In this document: positions 59,812-64,000 of the stretch, piece after piece
How positions within the stretch are numbered: position 1 is the first letter of the stretch
Layout of the letters: every line of letters starts with the position of its first letter
Source: Halopolyspora algeriensis
Lineage (GTDB): Bacteria > Actinomycetota > Actinomycetes > Mycobacteriales > Pseudonocardiaceae
Assembly (NCBI RefSeq): GCF_003337235.1
Contig: NZ_QPJC01000001.1
Location: 338,353-402,352, forward strand
Reading direction: 5' to 3'
DNA: 64,000 nucleotides
The notes under the pieces: model-generated
Seen by the model: the letters and a program-made list of their open reading frames with translations, nothing else
Told to the model about the DNA's origin: nothing
Databases searched by the model: none
Position numbers and translations under genes: made by a program

Positions 59812-59910
59812 AGCTCACGAACGTGTCCCGCGCAACAATCGCGAACAGCAGTGGTGGTTATGACCTGAACGGGTCCTGGAGCATCCGCGTTCGGCACGTA
59901 CCCTGTGGTC

Positions 59911-60315
59911 GTGCGGACCCAACGGCAGGTAGTGGATTACGCGTTGCGGCGCAGGTCGCTGCTCGCGCAGGTTCACGCTGGCCGAGTCGGGGTGATGGAG
60001 GTCTGCGATGCCGACCCGTACCTGCTGCAGGCGGCAAAGTTTCATGGTGAACCCAGTGACGTGACCTGTCCGGTCTGCCGCAAGGAGCGGCTGACTCAGG
60101 TTTCCTGGGTCTTCGGGGACGAGCTCAAGCATGCTTCGAACTCGGCCCGCAGTCCCGAGGAACTCGAGCGCATGGCCACCATGTTCGAAGAGTTCAACGT
60201 TTTCGTCGTCGAGGTTTGCCGAACATGTAGCTGGAACCATCTGGTGTTGTCGTACGTCCTGGGAACCGGCGGCCGCGATGGCCGACGGCGCGGCCGCAGG
60301 ACCGCGGCCGAGTGA
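59911..60315 (+). CDS. DUF5318 zinc-ribbon protein
   Basis: A 134-residue actinobacterial protein. RTQRQVVDYALRRRSLLAQVHAGRVGVMEVCDADPYLLQAAKFHGEP starts it, and a zinc ribbon is formed by TCPVC and VCRTC (about residues 53-57 and 102-106). It is always found next to ponA in actinobacteria, which suggests envelope or regulatory coupling, but the function is unknown. GTG 59911 is preferred; GTG 59905 is equivalent. It is divergent from PadR. Confidence 0.9.
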   Translation: MRTQRQVVDYALRRRSLLAQVHAGRVGVMEVCDADPYLLQAAKFHGEPSDVTCPVCRKERLTQVSWVFGDELKHASNSARSPEELERMATMFEEFNVFVVEVCRTCSWNHLVLSYVLGTGGRDGRRRGRRTAAE

Positions 60316-60406
60316 ACCAGCGGAACCGACGGCACCGGAGGCGGACAACCGGCCGACGTAAGTGCACCGCACGGCGTCCGTTGACGCCTGTCCTGGAGGA
60401 CCACTC

Positions 60407-63400
60407 GTGAACGACGAGCGTGACGACCGATCCGACGGCCGCCACCCGTGGCACAACACCGGTGACAACCCGAACCCCGATCACCCCGGCGAGCGCCCCG
60501 CATCACCTCCGCCCCCGCCTCACGGGAACCCGCAGAATCCGCACCCCGGCTCCCGGGGACGGCTGCAGGAACCTCCCCAGCAGCCCCCCGGCACACCCCG
60601 ACCGCAGGAAGGACATCCCGCACCGGGGCAGCCCCCGCAGGGACCACCGCAGGGGCGGGTTCAGCCCCCGCAGGGTCACCCCCCACAGGGACAGCCACCC
60701 CAGGGTCAACCTCCGTACCCACCTCAGCCCCCGCAGGCAGCACCGCCTCCAGCACAAGGACGGCCACCGCAACCACCGCCGCAGGCCTCTTCCGGAGGGC
60801 CGCAGTGGCCGGGCGAGGAAGGTGCTCCCGGCGCGGCCGGATCACCACGCCCGCAGTACGGCCGGCCCGGGCAACAGGGCCGGCCCCCCTCGGATCCGAA
60901 CGCACAATGGCCGGGCGAGTCCGCCCCGCAGGGCCACCGATCCTCGCCCGACCAGCGTGGATTCCCGGGCCCCGACGGGGCGAACCAGCAGACCACGCAG
61001 CATCGGGCCGTCCCACAAGGCCCGGCACAGCCGGGCGCGGAACCTCCCCAGGGGCAGACGAGCGCCCGGAGCGCGTCCTTCGACGACGAGCCGAGGGATG
61101 CTTCCTCGCTCGGAGACCGGCTGGCAGGGCGGGATGCCGGAGGGGACGGGGGAAGACATCCCGAATCGCCGACCGTGCTCGGCTCACCCTCTGCGCCCGG
61201 CAGCCAAGCTCCGCAGCCACCCCCGGCGGGCCGCCCGCCCCAGGGGCCGCCGCCGGGTGAGCAGCCCACACGGCAAACACCCCAAGGGCCCCCACCGCCA
61301 CAGCCACCTCCCGGAGGCCCGCAGCTCACCGCCCGGCACCCGGGCGGTGTTCGCGACGAGCGGCCGACCGACCACCTCCCCGCGACGGGGGCCGAGGCAC
61401 CCACGTCCCATGAGCGTGGTGGCCCGGCCGGCATGGGCGTCACGGGTATCGTCGCCGGCGGGACCGCAGCGGCGGGTGCAGGTGCGGCCACACAGGCCAT
61501 GGGACCGGCGGACCGCGCGTCGGAGCTGCTCACCCATCGCTCGGAGCAGGGTGCCTACGACTACTACAGCAGCGACCACCACGACGGGGACCAGGACCAC
61601 TACGGCGACGGCTACTCCGATGAGGACTACGGCTATGTCGACGGCTACGACGACGGGGATCCGGATGACGACGGCTCCCCGGACGACGAGATGAGCGCTG
61701 CCCGCGCACGCAAGGCCCGGCGCGCGAGGATCTGGCGTCGGATCCGCCGCACCTGCTACGTGGGCGCGGCTCTGATGTTTCTCCTGCCCACCGTGGCGTT
61801 CGTCGTCCTCTACTTCCAGATCGATGTCAAATCTCCGGCGAAGGTCGCGCGCGAATACAACACGAGCCTCGCACTCAAGTACAACGACGGCTCCCTGATC
61901 AACAAGTTTTCCGAGGCGGACGGTGCGACTCGTGTCCTGATCGAGGACCTCGGCAAGGTGTCGAAGGACATGCGCAACGCCACGCTGGCCGCCGAGTCCG
62001 CGAACTTCTACAGCAATCCGGGCTTTTCCCCGCTGGGAATCGCGCGCGCGGCGTGGAAGCAGCTCACCGGCGGGCAGGGTGGCGGCTCCACCATCACGCA
62101 GCAGTACGTCAAGCTCAGCACCGGCAAGGACGATCACACACTGCGGCGCAAGTTCACCGAGGTCGTCCGCGCCTTCAAGCTGACCAACCAGTACAGCAAG
62201 GACACGATCCTCAAGGCCTACCTCAACACCGCCTACTACGGACGCGGCGCCCACGGAATCCACAACGCCGCCGACGCGTACTTCGACAAGTTGCCGAAGG
62301 ACCTCAACGCGGCCGAGTCCGCCGTACTGGCGGGCATGGTGCAGTTGCCCAAGGGCAACGACCCCCGCATCAACCCGGATCAGGCCCAGGCCCGGTGGGA
62401 CTACGTCGTCGGGCAGATGGCCGACAACGGCTGGATCACCAAGCAGCAGCAGCAGACCCTGCAGATGCCGACCACCGAGCCACGCTTCGCCTGGCGCGGC
62501 AAAGGGGTCACCGCCAACCAGCTGCTCATCAAGGAGCAGGTGCTGCTCGAACTGGAGAAAGCAGGCTACACCCGCAGCGAGCTGAGCAGTCAGGGCCTGC
62601 AGGTGGTGACCACCATCGACCCGAAGGCCCAGCAGGCGGCGATCGATGCGGTCAACACGGTGATGGAGGGCCAGCCGGACAACATCAATCCCGCCCTGGT
62701 GGCCACCGACCCCGAGAGCGGCGCGGTCCGGGCGTACTACGGCAGCGACGTCGTCGGTATCGACTGGGCGAACACCCCGCAGGAACCGGGCTCGTCGTTC
62801 AAGCCGTTCGTCACGCTGGCAGGTCTCAAGCAGGGCAAGGGCCTCGGCGAGACCTACGACGGCTCCTCCCCGCAGACGATCATGGGCACCAAGTACGTCA
62901 ACGCCGAGGGCGTGCGGTGCGACAGGCCGAAGCACTGCGGTGTCCGGGAAGCCACGACGAAGTCGGTCAACACCGCCTTCGTCAGGATGCTCGAGCAGTT
63001 CGGAGCGAGCAAGGTCGCCGAAGCCGCCTACGAGGCGGGGATTCCCCGCAAGACCAACGGCAAGCCGACGCTGGCGAACTCGGACGGCGTGGTCCAAGCC
63101 GGGATCGCCCTGGGGGCCTACCCGGTCAGCCCGCTCAACATGGCCAACGCCTACGGCGCGCTGGCCGACGGCAAGCGCGCCGAACCGCGATTCGTCGCCA
63201 AGGTCCTCGACGGCGAGGGCGAGGTCGTCGAGAACTTCGGTTCGGACCCCGAGTCCGCCTTCTCGAACAGCGCGCAGGAGAGCAAGAACCTGGCGGCCAA
63301 CGTCACCGAGAGCATGCTCAAGGTCGCCCCGCACTCCAACCGCGCCCTGGACCAGGGGCGCCCGGTCGCCTCCAAGACCGGTACACACCAGCTCCGTGAC

Positions 63401-63937
63401 ACCGGGCACAACTCCAAGGCGTGGATGGTGGGCTACACCCCGCAGCTGTCAGCCGCCGTGGCGATGGGCGCCAACAACAAGGACGGTCAGGCGCCGCTGC
63501 TGGACAGCAACGGCAGTGACGTCTTCGGTGCGGAACTGCCCGGAGCGATCTGGCAGAAGTTCATGAACAGCTACCACAGGGGACTGCCGGTCGAGCAGTT
63601 CCCGCAACCCGAACCGATCGGGCAGTTCCGGACACCGCCGCCGACACCGACGCAGCCGTCGACATCGTCACAACCGCCCACCGCGCCGACGTCCCCGACA
63701 TTCTCGCTGCCACCGACCCGCAGCGGGATGATGTCCGACACGCGGCCGGCATACCCACCCGGCCGGGGCCCGGGCGAGAACTGCGGCGGCCTGTTCGGCC
63801 CTCCCTGCCGATACGAGGATCCCAGCCGCTCGTCCGAGCAGCGCCCGGACTCGGATCGCAACGAGGAGTACAACGAGCAGCGCAGACCCGAGCGGCAAGC
63901 GGTACGGCCCAGTCCCACTCCCACGAACGAGTACTGA
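60407..63937 (+). CDS. ponA: Class A penicillin-binding protein (bifunctional transglycosylase/transpeptidase)
   Basis: A 1176-residue peptidoglycan synthase. The first 440 residues are Pro/Gln/Gly-rich and disordered, followed by an acidic run and a single membrane helix at about 446-474 (YVGAALMFLLPTVAFVVLYF). The GT51 domain follows, with Glu 530 in AAESANFYSNPGF and GGSTITQQYVK; canonical E-D is E-S here. The transpeptidase has S796-x-x-K799 (PGSSFKPF), S853-V-N (KSVNTAF) and K990-T-G (SKTGTHQL). A Pro/Ser/Thr-rich tail of about 130 residues ends it. GTG 60407 is chosen for GGAGGA upstream. The long disordered N-terminus parallels the LCP protein of this window. It is downstream of DUF5318. 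Confidence 0.95.
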   Translation: MNDERDDRSDGRHPWHNTGDNPNPDHPGERPASPPPPPHGNPQNPHPGSRGRLQEPPQQPPGTPRPQEGHPAPGQPPQGPPQGRVQPPQGHPPQGQPPQGQPPYPPQPPQAAPPPAQGRPPQPPPQASSGGPQWPGEEGAPGAAGSPRPQYGRPGQQGRPPSDPNAQWPGESAPQGHRSSPDQRGFPGPDGANQQTTQHRAVPQGPAQPGAEPPQGQTSARSASFDDEPRDASSLGDRLAGRDAGGDGGRHPESPTVLGSPSAPGSQAPQPPPAGRPPQGPPPGEQPTRQTPQGPPPPQPPPGGPQLTARHPGGVRDERPTDHLPATGAEAPTSHERGGPAGMGVTGIVAGGTAAAGAGAATQAMGPADRASELLTHRSEQGAYDYYSSDHHDGDQDHYGDGYSDEDYGYVDGYDDGDPDDDGSPDDEMSAARARKARRARIWRRIRRTCYVGAALMFLLPTVAFVVLYFQIDVKSPAKVAREYNTSLALKYNDGSLINKFSEADGATRVLIEDLGKVSKDMRNATLAAESANFYSNPGFSPLGIARAAWKQLTGGQGGGSTITQQYVKLSTGKDDHTLRRKFTEVVRAFKLTNQYSKDTILKAYLNTAYYGRGAHGIHNAADAYFDKLPKDLNAAESAVLAGMVQLPKGNDPRINPDQAQARWDYVVGQMADNGWITKQQQQTLQMPTTEPRFAWRGKGVTANQLLIKEQVLLELEKAGYTRSELSSQGLQVVTTIDPKAQQAAIDAVNTVMEGQPDNINPALVATDPESGAVRAYYGSDVVGIDWANTPQEPGSSFKPFVTLAGLKQGKGLGETYDGSSPQTIMGTKYVNAEGVRCDRPKHCGVREATTKSVNTAFVRMLEQFGASKVAEAAYEAGIPRKTNGKPTLANSDGVVQAGIALGAYPVSPLNMANAYGALADGKRAEPRFVAKVLDGEGEVVENFGSDPESAFSNSAQESKNLAANVTESMLKVAPHSNRALDQGRPVASKTGTHQLRDTGHNSKAWMVGYTPQLSAAVAMGANNKDGQAPLLDSNGSDVFGAELPGAIWQKFMNSYHRGLPVEQFPQPEPIGQFRTPPPTPTQPSTSSQPPTAPTSPTFSLPPTRSGMMSDTRPAYPPGRGPGENCGGLFGPPCRYEDPSRSSEQRPDSDRNEEYNEQRRPERQAVRPSPTPTNEY

Positions 63938-63943
63938 GCGGAC

Positions 63944-63989
63944 GCCGTGCGTCTCGGGAGCGTGCATGACGGTTCCCGAGACGCACGGC
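63944..63989 (+). terminator. Hairpin terminator after ponA
   Basis: GCCGTGCGTCTCGGGA and its exact complement form a 16-bp stem with a 14-base loop, starting 7 bases after the ponA stop. Confidence 0.85.
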
Positions 63990-64000
63990 CTGCCACCATC

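Noticed and set aside
1-64000. CRISPR arrays, rRNA genes, insertion sequences and biosynthetic clusters
   Set aside because: I looked for regularly spaced repeats, rRNA segments, transposase motifs with terminal repeats, and PKS/NRPS signatures. None was seen apart from the integrase fragment and small repeats listed.

Overview
This is a high-GC actinobacterial chromosome segment, most likely from the Pseudonocardiales or a close relative such as the halophilic Actinopolyspora type. The genus is an inference. Actinobacterial markers seen directly are mycothiol synthase (mshD), GlnR, an RsiG-type anti-sigma protein, inositol-phosphate synthase, LmeA, DUF3073, DUF5318, the sulfurtransferase/DUF1416/DUF4395 cluster with its Cys-containing leader peptide, and many GTG starts. 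Gene order around purF-purM-DUF3073 and ino1-PadR-DUF5318-ponA matches the order conserved across actinobacteria.

Layout. 0-3.5 kb: a tandem pair of APC-family permeases, the first cut by the window edge. 3.5-10.7 kb: a diguanylate cyclase, a lipid kinase, an alpha/beta hydrolase, a PAS-PAS-GGDEF protein, a spermidine synthase-like enzyme and a quinone oxidoreductase. 10.7-17 kb: small metabolic and membrane genes with an eroded, accessory look (VOC proteins, LysE exporter, maltose acetyltransferase, a truncated SRPBCC remnant). 16.9-19.5 kb: the scar of an integrative element at a tRNA-Lys gene. It holds a frameshifted tyrosine-integrase fragment, a degenerate copy of the tRNA 3' end, a lower-GC two-gene operon (stand-alone RelA/SpoT synthetase plus a 96-residue partner) and a NUDIX hydrolase. 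This is the most interesting region. 19.5-24.4 kb: EamA transporter, Cu-only SOD-like exported protein, dusB, a lipoprotein and a third GGDEF protein. 24.6-35.9 kb: a very long LytR-CpsA-Psr protein, phoU, an XRE-DUF5753 regulator, the pstSCAB phosphate transporter, mshD and glnR. Probable PhoP boxes precede both phoU and pstS. 36-40.5 kb: LmeA, a thioredoxin, the sulfur cluster and a nitrobindin. 40.6-46.8 kb: pabC, a Fur-family regulator, ygfZ, a BKACE-fold protein without its metal ligands, an RsiG homologue and asparaginase. 47-52.8 kb: DUF3073, purM, purF, a sterol-carrier-like protein, a LuxR-type regulator and a PRC-barrel protein. 53-64 kb: a type VII-associated protein, a GH15 hydrolase/glucose dehydrogenase operon, ino1, PadR, DUF5318 and a class A penicillin-binding protein.

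How genes work together. Three GGDEF proteins and the c-di-GMP-dependent anti-sigma protein RsiG lie in one window, and no EAL or HD-GYP hydrolase is present. Phosphate uptake (pst, phoU) and nitrogen control (glnR) are close neighbours. The GH15 enzyme and glucose dehydrogenase form a translationally coupled sugar-hydrolysis and oxidation pair. LCP, LmeA, ino1 and ponA serve the cell envelope. Several dispersed or tandem intergenic repeats are present. All calls come from reading the sequence; no database search was run.
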